Below are positions 1-6,674 of a stretch of 64,000 nucleotides of DNA, piece after piece; within the stretch, counting starts at the first letter, position 1, and each line of letters opens with the position of its first letter. The stretch is from JBJMHZ01 sp045807125. Its GTDB lineage: Bacteria; Actinomycetota; Actinomycetes; JAWWOL01. The DNA is taken from assembly GCA_045807125.1 (NCBI GenBank), contig JBJMHZ010000020.1, positions 10,736 through 74,735 of the forward strand, read 5' to 3'. The notes beneath the pieces were generated by a model. That model ran no database searches. It was given only the letters and a program-made list of their open reading frames with translations, and was not told where the DNA came from. The position numbers and the translations under genes were made by a program.

Positions 1-257
1 AGGACCACCGCGGTACCGGGCGGCGCCTGCCGCGGGTCCGCGTTGAAGTCTTCAAGACCGAGCGTCCGCAGCCCCGTGCCAGCCAAGCTGTCGCGGAGGG
101 TCGGTGTGCCGACCACGAACAACGGATCGTGCGTCTGGAACACGGACGACAGCGCCGCGCGCAGTCGACCTGCGTCGAGAGTCGGTGTCGTCGAGCGACC
201 CACCCGCCCGACGACGGGCGGGTTGTTTGCGTCCGTCAGATCGCTCGGCAGGGGCAC
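1..257 (-). CDS. Partial gene of unknown function running off the left edge; weak resemblance to a condensation-type domain
   Basis: Eighty-five codons are visible from a GTG at 257 down to base 1, and the gene continues outside the window. The frame has strong GC third positions and reads as real protein. Residues 27-45 (LDAGRLRAALSSVFQTHDP) resemble the 'LDxxxLRxALxxVxxxHxxL' segment near the start of condensation-type acyltransferase domains, but the HHxxxDG active site would lie outside the window, so this is only a suggestion. The start lies 22 bp inside the preceding small gene (236-400), which implies translational coupling. The alternative is that the two frames are one gene split by a frameshift. 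A GGCGG nine bases upstream could serve as ribosome binding site. Confidence 0.4.
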   Translation of the reverse strand, partial: MPLPSDLTDANNPPVVGRVGRSTTPTLDAGRLRAALSSVFQTHDPLFVVGTPTLRDSLAGTGLRTLGLEDFNADPRQAPPGTAVV

Positions 258-400
258 GCGAGAATACCGCCGGCGCAGACGGTCTCTTCTGCCGGCGCCT
301 CGTCCTGAAGGCAGCCCCAACCGAGTGAGTGCTTGTACGAGAAGTAGTTCTGGACGTCCACCGGCTCGGGGGCGTAGGACGCGTTGCGACTGCTGATCAT
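236..400 (-). CDS. 54-residue peptide with Cys-rich C-terminus, function unknown (possible peptide precursor)
   Basis: An ATG at 400 is preceded by a good ribosome binding site (GGAG, 7-base spacing) and opens a 54-codon frame with coding-like third positions, at least over its first half. The product has a polar N-terminal half (starting MISSRNASYAPEPVD), one Cys at about residue 33, then a short acidic stretch (DEAPAEE) and a Cys-rich end, TVCAGGILACPCRAI. That layout, an acidic leader-like part followed by a short Cys/Gly tail and an overlapping downstream gene, recalls ribosomally made peptide precursors. No known precursor family was recognised. It overlaps the next gene by 22 bp. It could instead be the N-terminal part of that gene, separated by a frameshift. 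Confidence 0.45.
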   Translation of the reverse strand: MISSRNASYAPEPVDVQNYFSYKHSLGWGCLQDEAPAEETVCAGGILACPCRAI

Positions 401-566
401 GCGAGAGCTCCGCTTCGTGTCACCGTAGACAGAGATCCTGCGCTTGACTGCACTGGCTGCCATGGAGAGAGCACCCCGCCCTCATAAGTGGACGAACCCT
501 GGCGGTTCGCCTAGGTCGGGATCTTCGCAGCGGCCCGGGGCAGAGTCAAGGTGGGGCGTCCCGCGC

Positions 567-813
567 ATGAACCAGCGCTTCTACCTTGACGAATCGGGTG
601 CGACGCGCATCGCGGCGATGGACGCCTACGACCTGGCGGTGCAGGAGGTCGAAGACCGTCACCACGCTCAGCGCCTTCGCCGCGGATGAGCTCAAGGATT
701 TCGGCTACCGCCACGTGGTGCTGGTCGAGGGCAATGACCTGCGGCTGATCGACGTCGGGATCCTGTCCCGGCTGCCGATCGGCGGGGTCACCTCGTGGCG
801 GCACCTAGCCACT
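567..813 (+). pseudogene. Degraded endonuclease/exonuclease/phosphatase-family fragment
   Basis: The frame from ATG 567 reads into DLAVQEVED, then continues one frame over at about 657 as TTLSAFAADELKDFGYRHVV, VLVEGNDLRLIDVG and LSRLPIGGVTSWRH. These are the conserved blocks of Mg-dependent EEP nucleases/phosphatases: the QEVED metal-binding Glu, GY, and the 'lLSRLPI' segment. A single extra base near 656 accounts for the shift. The similarity stops abruptly near 813, long before the His/Asp catalytic motifs, so only the N-terminal third survives and it is broken. It is a decayed remnant inside the accessory region left of the tRNA, not a functional gene. Confidence 0.6.
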
Positions 814-983
814 GGCCATCGGCCTGTCCGATCAGTGCGGGCGTGGTCGCCGCGAAGCAGGTCGGCGACCCGCTCGCGGCCAAAGTTGCCGGTTGCGACG
901 GCGTCAGGAATATAACGACGACGAGGTGCTCGACGGGTCTGCGTGCTTGCTGCCGCTGCTCTTGCTCTCGGTTCTCGCTGTCG

Positions 984-1076
984 TGTCCGCTCGGTCTGTC
1001 CACCCCTATAGGGGGTGGGGTGGACGGACATGTCCGCTGTCGGGAAGGACACGCGCGGACACCTGCGGACACGGCG
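984..1076. repeat. Iteron-like cluster of GGACA/TGTCC repeats
   Basis: Three direct copies of GGACAC start at 1047, 1057 and 1067, exactly one helical turn apart, each followed by a different GC-rich tetramer. Just upstream are a palindrome GGACATGTCC (1026-1035), further TGTCC copies at 984 and 997, and a 9-bp inverted repeat GTCCACCCC (998-1006) / GGGGTGGAC (1017-1025). The block sits immediately beyond the stop codon of the RepA-like ATPase remnant (1080). Evenly phased repeats beside a replication-type ATPase suggest an origin or a regulator binding array of the former mobile element. This is inference, since nothing shows binding. Confidence 0.4.
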
Positions 1077-1079
1077 AGG

Positions 1080-1903
1080 TCATTCGGCCTCCCCCGTTCG
1101 GTAGTGGGTGGCCGTGTCGGTGCCGGTGTTCACGAGGTCGCCCCGTCTGACCAGCGACTTTAGGGCGCGGTGGAAGGACGAGGAAGGCATCTTCACGATG
1201 CTGCGCAGTTCGCTCTTGCTGGCTCCGGTGTCCGCGAAGTGGTCGAGGAACGCAGACAGCAGCTTGCGCTCGTTCTCGGTTCGCTCGGACTCGTGTCCGT
1301 GGCGGTTGGACACGACGACGCAGCTTGCCAGCACGGGGTCAAGCGCCAGCATGTGGCGGTCGTGGCGCGGCCCGTCCTTGCGCTTGGTTCGCTCTAGGGT
1401 AAGCCGGTTGGGGTCGCCGCTGATGGTGTAGATGGTGTCCATCGCGCCTTCGAGGGCGCTGCTTCCGCGGACGTTGGTCCCGTCCTTCCCGGTGTGATGG
1501 ACAAGCAGGACGGTCGCCCCGGCGGCGCGGCGGATTCGGTCTGCCGCGTCGACCGCGATGCCGATGTCTCTGGCACTGTTCTCGTCAGCGCCGACGAGGC
1601 AGCGGGCGAGGGTGTCGAGGACGACGAGGCGATACCTGTCCTCGGCGCAGAGCTGCGCGAGCGCTTCCACCTGGGCCGGCTGTTGGAGCTGGACCGGCTG
1701 TGGGAGGACGGTCAGTCCGCCGACGTCGTGCCCCCACGCGTACTCCCACGCCTGGATGCGCTGGTGCAGGCCGTGCGCCCCTTCGCCCGCGACGTACAGC
1801 ACGCGGCCGGGGCGCGGGATTGGCCGTGTAAGTACCGGCCTTCGCCGCGGCGAGGCGCTCGGCTGACGTGGGCCGACGTCAATCTCGATGAGGGATGGCT
1901 GTC
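1080..1903 (-). pseudogene. RepA/RecA-like AAA family ATPase, N-terminus including Walker A lost at the IS3 edge
   Basis: The frame ends at TGA 1080-1082 and gives about 270 residues. The visible part matches the RepA-type hexameric ATPase family common in actinobacterial mobile elements: VLYVAGEGAHG (strand after Walker A), RIQAWE, the Walker B strand YRLVVLDTLARCLVG, NSARDIGIAVDAADRI, then LLVHHTGKDGTNVRGSSAL and a C-terminal winged-helix-like region. The GKS/T P-loop that should lie about 25-30 residues before VLYVAGEG is absent, because the gene stops at the left end of the IS element (1904). No continuation of the ATPase is seen on the other side of the IS, so the 5' part was deleted rather than merely interrupted. 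Confidence 0.7.
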
Positions 1904-1930
1904 TGAACCGCCCCGGCGAGTCCGGAGACT
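1904..1930 (+). repeat. Left terminal inverted repeat of the IS3 element
   Basis: Twenty-seven bases beginning TGAACCGCCCCGGCGAG, exactly complementary to 3247-3273. They define the left boundary of the element and the point where the ATPase reading frame is cut. Confidence 0.9.
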
Positions 1931-1953
1931 CCATTCCTGGAAGGGTTGGAGTC

Positions 1954-2280
1954 ATGTCAGAGAGTACGTCGAAGAGGTACCCGGCCGAGCTGCGTGAGCG
2001 GGCGGTCCGGATGGTCGCCGAGGTCCGGGTCGAGCACGAGTCGGAGTGGGCGGCGATGGGCAGGGTCGCCGAGTTGCTCGGGATCGGCACGCCCGAGACG
2101 GTGCGCAAGTGGTGCCGGCAGGGCGAGGTCGATGCCGGGCAGCGGCCCGGCGTGACGAGCGAGGACTCCGTGGAGTTGAAGCGGCTCAAGCGGGAGAACG
2201 CCGAGCTCAAGCGCGCCAATGCGATCTTGAAGGCTGCATCGGCTTTCTTCGCGGCCGAGCTCGACCGGCCACTGCACTGA
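1954..2280 (+). CDS. IS3-family transposase OrfA (helix-turn-helix subunit)
   Basis: A product of 108 residues starting MSESTSKRYPAELRERAV, the typical opening of the IS3 OrfA helix-turn-helix protein. It continues with the HTH core (MGRVAELLGIGTPETVRKW) and ends in a leucine-zipper segment (LKRLKRENAELKRANAILK) used for dimerisation, followed by ASAFFAAELDRP. The ATG at 1954 has a GGTTGGAG sequence just upstream. OrfB follows in the -1 frame. The likely slip site is the run TTTCTTC at 2244-2250, a weakened form of the usual slippery run. OrfA alone binds the IS ends, and the OrfAB fusion is the active transposase in this family. Confidence 0.9.
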   Translation: MSESTSKRYPAELRERAVRMVAEVRVEHESEWAAMGRVAELLGIGTPETVRKWCRQGEVDAGQRPGVTSEDSVELKRLKRENAELKRANAILKAASAFFAAELDRPLH

Positions 2281-3386
2281 TCGTCGCGTTCATCGACGAG
2301 CACGTCGGTCAACGCCACGAGGACGCCGACGGGCAGGGTCTGCGCTGGGGTGTCGAGTCGATCTGTGAGCAGCTCACCGCGATGGGCTGCAAGATCGCCC
2401 CTGCGACCTACTACGAGCACCGCTCCCGCACGCCGTCGGCGCGCGAGGTGCGGGACGCGGAGTTGAAGCCGAGGATCGCCGCCGCGCATGCCGCGAACTA
2501 CGGCGTCTTCGGTGCGCGGAAGGTGTGGCTGACCCTCAACCGCGAACGCACCGAAGACGACCCGCCGATCGCTCGCTGCACCGTCGAACGGCTCATGGCC
2601 GAGCTCGGGCTTGCTGGCGCGGTGCGGGGCAAGGTCAAGCGCACCACGATCAGCGACCCGAAGGCCGCTAAGCCGCACGACCTGGTGAACCGGAACTTCC
2701 GGCCGCTGGCTCCGGACCGGCTATGGGTTGCCGACTTCACGTATGTCTCGACGTGGTCGGGCTGGTGCTACACCGCGTTCGTCATCGACGCCTACGCCCG
2801 GCGGATCGTGGGCTGGTCGGTCGCGACCACCATGACCAGCCAGCTCGTCGTCGACGCCGTCGAACAGGGCATCTGGACCAGGCAGCGCGACGGCAAGGAT
2901 GTCGCCGGGCTGATCGCCCACCATGATCACCGAAGCCAGTACCTATCCGTCAGCTACGCCGAGCACCTCGACACCGCCGGGATCAAGCCCTCAACCGGGG
3001 CGGTCGGCTCGTCGTTCGACAATGCGCTGGCCGAATCGGTGATCGGGCTCTACAAGGCCGAGTTGATCAAACCTCGCCGTCCCTGGAAGGGCTTCGACGA
3101 TCTCGAGATCGCCACCGCCGAATGGGTCGACTGGTTCAATCACCGCCGGCCCTTCGAGTACTGCGATGACCTCACACCCGTCGAGGCCGAACAGGCTCAC
3201 TACGCTCACCACCAGACCCAGCGACCGCCGGAGTCTCAAGCTAGGAAGTCTCCGGACTCGCCGGGGCGGTTCACTACGCGGCAACGCCGTTCACTACCTC
3301 GAGACTCCCGCGCCACCCGAACCGCACCCGACAGGCGTCAGCACGTCAGTCACCGCAGTGCAGTACCGGGCAGAGGCCGCGGCTGA
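2244..3386 (+). CDS. IS3-family transposase OrfB (DDE integrase domain), probably expressed by -1 frameshift
   Basis: This is the DDE catalytic domain of IS3 elements. Visible blocks are the HTH_21-like region (ATYYEHRSRTPSAREVRDAE, then GVFGARKVW), the first Asp in LWVADFTYVSTW, the second in IAHHDHRSQYLS, and the Glu in SSFDNALAESVIGLYKAE. The segment around the second Asp is odd: the family usually reads HHSDxGSQY, while here one residue is missing and Gly is Arg, so activity may be reduced. There is no start codon at the beginning of the frame, consistent with fusion to OrfA by frameshifting near 2244. The frame passes through the right inverted repeat and ends 113 bp outside the element. 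Confidence 0.85.
   Translation, partial: FLRGRARPATALIVAFIDEHVGQRHEDADGQGLRWGVESICEQLTAMGCKIAPATYYEHRSRTPSAREVRDAELKPRIAAAHAANYGVFGARKVWLTLNRERTEDDPPIARCTVERLMAELGLAGAVRGKVKRTTISDPKAAKPHDLVNRNFRPLAPDRLWVADFTYVSTWSGWCYTAFVIDAYARRIVGWSVATTMTSQLVVDAVEQGIWTRQRDGKDVAGLIAHHDHRSQYLSVSYAEHLDTAGIKPSTGAVGSSFDNALAESVIGLYKAELIKPRRPWKGFDDLEIATAEWVDWFNHRRPFEYCDDLTPVEAEQAHYAHHQTQRPPESQARKSPDSPGRFTTRQRRSLPRDSRATRTAPDRRQHVSHRSAVPGRGRG
3247..3273 (-). repeat. Right terminal inverted repeat of the IS3 element
   Basis: Twenty-seven bases ending GCCGGGGCGGTTCA, the perfect reverse complement of 1904-1930. OrfB reads straight through it, as is common in this group (residues SPDSPGRF are encoded by the repeat). 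TTCACTAC at its outer edge recurs at 3290-3297. Confidence 0.9.
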
Positions 3387-3519
3387 TGCGTCTCGACTGC
3401 TCCTAGCGACGCTGAGGACCGTCGCCGGCAACCCCAAAGCGGAGGTCGAAGCTTGGGCAGCCAGTGCGAGCCCCGCGATCCAGCAACTTGAGTCGAGAGC
3501 AGCTCAATCCGCTCTGTGA
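3274..3519 (+). pseudogene. C-terminal remnant of an unidentified gene between the IS3 element and the tRNA
   Basis: An open frame begins directly at the IS boundary and ends at TGA 3517-3519. The last 53 residues (from a possible GTG at 3358) are Ala-rich and look like genuine helical protein, for example YRAEAAADASRLLLATLRT and EVEAWAASASPAIQQLESRA. No start with a ribosome binding site is visible, and the frame is cut at the IS, so it is most likely the 3' end of a gene whose start was removed together with the ATPase N-terminus. In tRNA-integrated elements this position usually holds the integrase or a small gene next to it, but no integrase motif is present. Apart from this frame and the short repeat at 3515-3536, I see nothing in 3274-3604. 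Confidence 0.35.
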
Positions 3520-3536
3520 CCAGTCTGTGACCAGTC
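3515..3536. repeat. Perfect tandem 11-bp direct repeat
   Basis: TGTGACCAGTC occurs twice back to back (3515-3525 and 3526-3536). The first copy overlaps the stop codon of the preceding remnant, and the pair lies 69 bp from the 3' end of the tRNA. It may be an arm-type or core site left from site-specific integration, but that is inference. Confidence 0.4.
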
Positions 3537-3604
3537 CGGCCTGTTGACCGGTCGAACGCCTCGGCTATACGGCGCTGACCTGCGCGTTCGCAGAAGCCGA
3601 TCGG

Positions 3605-3678
3605 TGGGCCTGGTGGGATTCGAACCCACACTGTCGCGGGTTTGAGCCGCGTCCCTCTGCCGGTTGGGGTACAGACCC
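3605..3678 (-). tRNA. tRNA with CAA anticodon (Leu codon UUG), short variable loop
   Basis: The 74-base cloverleaf folds cleanly. The acceptor is GGGTCTG/CAGGCCC with one G-T pair, the D arm is CCC...GGG with GG in the loop, the anticodon stem is CGCGG/CCGCG around loop CTCAAAC (anticodon CAA), and the T arm is GTGGG-TTCGAAT-CCCAC. The discriminator is A, as expected for tRNA-Leu. CCA is not encoded. The variable region is only 5 bases (ACAGT), whereas bacterial tRNA-Leu normally has a long variable arm. By anticodon it is Leu, but the class I body makes its identity uncertain. The accessory region ends at its 3' side, the usual attachment site of integrative elements. Confidence 0.8.
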
Positions 3679-3726
3679 GAAGCGCTGACCAGCCTAGCGG
3701 GTCGTACGGAGGCGCACGGGGATCGC

Positions 3727-5142
3727 TCAGTCCTCGCCGATGCGGTGCAAGCGCATGGTGTTGGTCGACCCCGGTCGCCCCACCGGGCTGCCGAAGACCA
3801 CGCAGACGAGGTCGCCGGTGCGGCAGCGGTCGATCTCCAGCAGCGACGCGTCGACCTGGCGCACCATCTCGTCGGTGTGCGCCACCGCCGGCACGATGAA
3901 CGTCTCGACGCCCCACGACAGCGCCAGGCTGCTGCGCACCGCCGGGTCGGGGGTGAACGCGAGCAGCGGGATCGCCGGGCGGTGCCTGGCGAGCCGGCGC
4001 GCGCTCTCGCCGGTCTGCGTGAACGCCACCAGGTAGCGGGCACCGAGCCCGGCGGCGGAGAGGGTGGCCGCCCGTGCGATCGCGCCGCCGATCGTGGTCG
4101 GCGCCCCTTGCAGCGGCGGCAGCCGGTCGAGCGCCGCAGCCTCGGTGGTCGCGATGATCCGCGCCATCGTGGCCACCGTCTCGACGGGGTAGCGCCCGAC
4201 GCTGGTCTCGGCCGAGAGCATCACCGCGTCGGCGCCGTCGAGGATCGCGTTGGCGACGTCGGACGCCTCGGCCCTGGTGGGGCGCGGCGCCGACACCATC
4301 GACTCGAGCATCTGGGTCGCGACGATGACCGGCTTCGCCGCCTCGCGCGCCGCCGTCACCGCCCGCTTCTGGACGACCGGCACCTCCTCGAGCGGCAGCT
4401 CGACGCCGAGGTCGCCGCGAGCCACCATCAGGCCGTCGAACGCCTCGACCACCTCGCCGAGCCGGCTCACCGCCTGCGGCTTCTCCAGCTTGGCGAGCAC
4501 CGGCAGCCGGACGCCCTCCTCGTCCATCACGCGGTGCACGGCGTCGACGTCCTCGGGACCGCGGACGAACGACAGCGCGATGAGGTCGGCGCGCAGCCGC
4601 AGCGCCCAGCGCAGGTCCTCGACGTCCTTGTCGGACAGGGCTGGCACGCTCACCGCGACGCCCGGCAGGTTGAGCCCCTTGTGGTCGCCGACCGCGCCGC
4701 CGACGAGCACGCGCGTGCGCACGTCGCTGCCGGCCACCGCCGTGACCTCGAGGGCCACCTTGCCGTCGTCGACGAGGATGCGGTCGCCGACCCGCACGTC
4801 ACCAGCGAGCCCGGCGTACGTCGTCGAGCACCGGTCGCGGCCGCCAGGCACGTCGTCGACGGTGATGGTGAACGCGTCGCCGGCGGCGAGCTGGACCGGC
4901 CCGTCCGCGAACGTGCCCAGCCTGATCTTCGGGCCCTGCAGGTCGGCGAGCACCGCGACCGCCCGCCCGGCCCGATCGGAGGCCGCCCGCACGGTCGCGT
5001 AGTGCGCGGCGTGCTCGTCGTGCGTGCCGTGCGAGAGGTTGAGGCGGGCGACGTCCATGCCCGCCGCCACGAGCGCCCTGATCGCCTCCGGCGACGAGGT
5101 CGCCGGCCCGAGCGTGCAGACGATCTTGGCTCGCCGGCCCAT
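3727..5142 (-). CDS. pyk: Pyruvate kinase
   Basis: A 471-residue cytosolic enzyme converting phosphoenolpyruvate and ADP to pyruvate and ATP at the end of glycolysis. The N-terminal barrel begins MGRRAKIVCTLGPATSSPEA, followed by RLNLSHG, LADLQGPKIRLG and the inserted B domain (about 70-165). Next come the Lys loop LSFVRGPEDVD, LAKLEKPQAV, the Mg-binding MVARGDLGVELP and the family signature region VIVATQMLESMV. The C-terminal domain ends GSTNTMRLHRIGED. Length is normal. The ATG at 5142 follows GAGGAGG at ideal spacing, so I prefer it to longer in-frame starts upstream. It lies 48 bp from the tRNA and 62 bp downstream of gltD. Confidence 0.96.
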   Translation of the reverse strand: MGRRAKIVCTLGPATSSPEAIRALVAAGMDVARLNLSHGTHDEHAAHYATVRAASDRAGRAVAVLADLQGPKIRLGTFADGPVQLAAGDAFTITVDDVPGGRDRCSTTYAGLAGDVRVGDRILVDDGKVALEVTAVAGSDVRTRVLVGGAVGDHKGLNLPGVAVSVPALSDKDVEDLRWALRLRADLIALSFVRGPEDVDAVHRVMDEEGVRLPVLAKLEKPQAVSRLGEVVEAFDGLMVARGDLGVELPLEEVPVVQKRAVTAAREAAKPVIVATQMLESMVSAPRPTRAEASDVANAILDGADAVMLSAETSVGRYPVETVATMARIIATTEAAALDRLPPLQGAPTTIGGAIARAATLSAAGLGARYLVAFTQTGESARRLARHRPAIPLLAFTPDPAVRSSLALSWGVETFIVPAVAHTDEMVRQVDASLLEIDRCRTGDLVCVVFGSPVGRPGSTNTMRLHRIGED

Positions 5143-5204
5143 CGCCGCCTCCTCGTCCCGGCCCGGCGGCCACCGTACCGCCGGGCGAGGACGGGACGGC
5201 GCAG

Positions 5205-6674
5205 CTACCGCGGGCGGTCGGTGGGCTCGATCGGCGCGGGCAGCGTCGTCGTGCCCATGAGGAAGCGGTCGACGGCGGCGGCCGCCGCGCGGCCCTCGGC
5301 GATCGCCCACACGACGAGCGACTGCCCCCGGCCCATGTCGCCGGCGACGAAGATGCCGGGCGCGGAGGTCATCCACGAGGCGTCCCGTACGACGTTGCCG
5401 CGGGCGTCGAGCTCGAGGCCGAGCTGCTCGACGAGCCCGCCCCGCTCGGTGCCGACGAACCCCATCGCGAGCAGCGCGAGGTCGCACGGCAGCTCCCGCT
5501 CGGTGCCTGGCACCTCGGCGAAGCCACCGCCCGACGGCACCACGTCGACCAGCACGAGCGCCCGCACCCGGCCGTCGGCGTCGCCGGCGAACCGCTTGGT
5601 CGAGACGCCGTAGTGCCGCTCGCCGCCCTCCTCGTGCGCGCTAGACGTGCGGTAGATCGTCGGGCACGTCGGCCACGGCATCGCCTCGGTGCGCGCGCCC
5701 GGCGGCCGCTGCAGGATCTCGAGCTGGCTCACCGACGCCGCGCCCTGACGGTGCGCGGTGCCGATGCAGTCGGCGCCGGTGTCGCCGCCGCCGATGACGA
5801 CGACGTGCTTGCCGGCCGCGGTGACCGCCGGCTCGGCCGGCGATCCGCCGCCCGCCTGGCGCACCGCGCGGTTGGCGAGCGGCAAGTACTCCATCGCGGC
5901 GTGGATGCCCGCCAGCGCCCGCCCTGGGACGGGCAGCTCGCGCGGCACGGGGCAGCCGCCCGCGAGGACGACCGCGTCGAAGCCCGCGCGCAGCTCGGCC
6001 GCGTCGAGCTCCGCGCCGACGTGGACGCCCGTGCGGAAGCGGGTGCCCTCGGCCCGCATCTGGTCGAGCCGCCGGTCGAGGTGGCGCTTCTCCAGCTTGA
6101 AGTCCGGGATGCCGTAGCGGAGCAGCCCGCCGATCTCGTCGGCCCGCTCGAGCACCACGACGGCGTGGCCCGTCCTGGTCAGCTGCTGCGCGGCGGCCAG
6201 CCCGGCCGGGCCGGACCCGACCACCGCGACCGTGCGCCCCGTCGGGCGGGCCGGCCGGACCGGCGCCACCCAGCCCTCGGCCCACGCCCGGTCGACGATC
6301 GACACCTCGACCTGCTTGACGGCCACCGGGTCGCTCCCCAGCCCGAGCACGCAGGCCGACTCGCACGGTGCCGGGCACAGCCGGCCGGTGAGCTCCGGGA
6401 AGTTGTTGGTGGCGTGCAGCCGCTCGATCGCCTCGCGCCACTCGCCGCGCCAGGCCAGCTCGTTCCACTCCGGGATCAGGTTGCCGAGCGGGCAGCCGTG
6501 CGGGGCGCTGTGGCAGAACGGGACCCCGCAGTCCATGCACCGCCCGGCCTGGGCGACGACGCCGTCCGCCGGCAGGTCCTCGTGGACCTCGCGCCAGTCG
6601 CGGATGCGCACGTCGACCGGGCGCCTGGCGGCGGTCCGCCGCGCGGTGGTGAGGAAACCGGTCGGATCAGCCAC
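5205..6674 (-). CDS. gltD: Glutamate synthase (NADPH) small subunit
   Basis: A 489-residue flavoprotein that passes electrons from NADPH through FAD and iron-sulfur clusters to the large subunit for ammonium assimilation. The N-terminal ferredoxin-like domain shows the cysteine sets CMDCGVPFCHSAPHGCPLGN and CPAPCESACVLG. The FAD-binding motif is VAVVGSGPAGLAAAQQL (about 150), the NADPH-binding motif is HVVVIGGGDTGADCIG (about 290), and the C-terminal FAD motif is APGIFVAGDMGRGQSLVVWA. The gene begins inside the last bases of gltB (8-bp overlap), so the two are co-translated as the usual alpha-beta pair. Confidence 0.96.
   Translation of the reverse strand: MADPTGFLTTARRTAARRPVDVRIRDWREVHEDLPADGVVAQAGRCMDCGVPFCHSAPHGCPLGNLIPEWNELAWRGEWREAIERLHATNNFPELTGRLCPAPCESACVLGLGSDPVAVKQVEVSIVDRAWAEGWVAPVRPARPTGRTVAVVGSGPAGLAAAQQLTRTGHAVVVLERADEIGGLLRYGIPDFKLEKRHLDRRLDQMRAEGTRFRTGVHVGAELDAAELRAGFDAVVLAGGCPVPRELPVPGRALAGIHAAMEYLPLANRAVRQAGGGSPAEPAVTAAGKHVVVIGGGDTGADCIGTAHRQGAASVSQLEILQRPPGARTEAMPWPTCPTIYRTSSAHEEGGERHYGVSTKRFAGDADGRVRALVLVDVVPSGGGFAEVPGTERELPCDLALLAMGFVGTERGGLVEQLGLELDARGNVVRDASWMTSAPGIFVAGDMGRGQSLVVWAIAEGRAAAAAVDRFLMGTTTLPAPIEPTDRPR

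Larger units (their letters stand above)
1904..3273 (+). mobile_element. IS3-family insertion sequence, 1370 bp, without target duplication
   Basis: The element is bounded by perfect 27-bp inverted repeats beginning TGAACCGCCCCGG (left 1904-1930, right 3247-3273), with the TG...CA ends usual for IS3. It carries orfA (1954-2280) and orfB in the -1 frame, the standard IS3 arrangement. The bases outside the ends differ (GTC on the left, CTA on the right), so no 3-4 bp target duplication flanks it. On the left it cuts the RepA-like ATPase, and on the right it abuts an unrelated coding remnant. This pattern fits an IS-mediated deletion or recombination between two copies rather than a simple insertion. 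Confidence 0.9.

Noticed and set aside
193..225. GC-rich stem ACCCGCCCG/CGGGCGGGT followed by TGTTT, looking like a terminator on the plus strand
   Set aside because: It lies inside a convincing minus-strand reading frame (1-257), and no plus-strand gene precedes it.
1904..2678. The ATPase minus-strand frame stays open far into the IS element
   Set aside because: This part is antisense to the transposase genes and encodes IS end sequence. It is a chance open frame of high-GC DNA.
1897..3280. Target-site duplication of the IS3 element
   Set aside because: The flanking triplets and tetramers differ (GTC/TGTC against CTA/CTAC), so none is present.
5143..5487. Upstream extension of pyruvate kinase by more than 100 codons
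   Set aside because: The extension is Arg-rich, overlaps gltD, and the internal ATG at 5142 has an ideal ribosome site and the family N-terminus.
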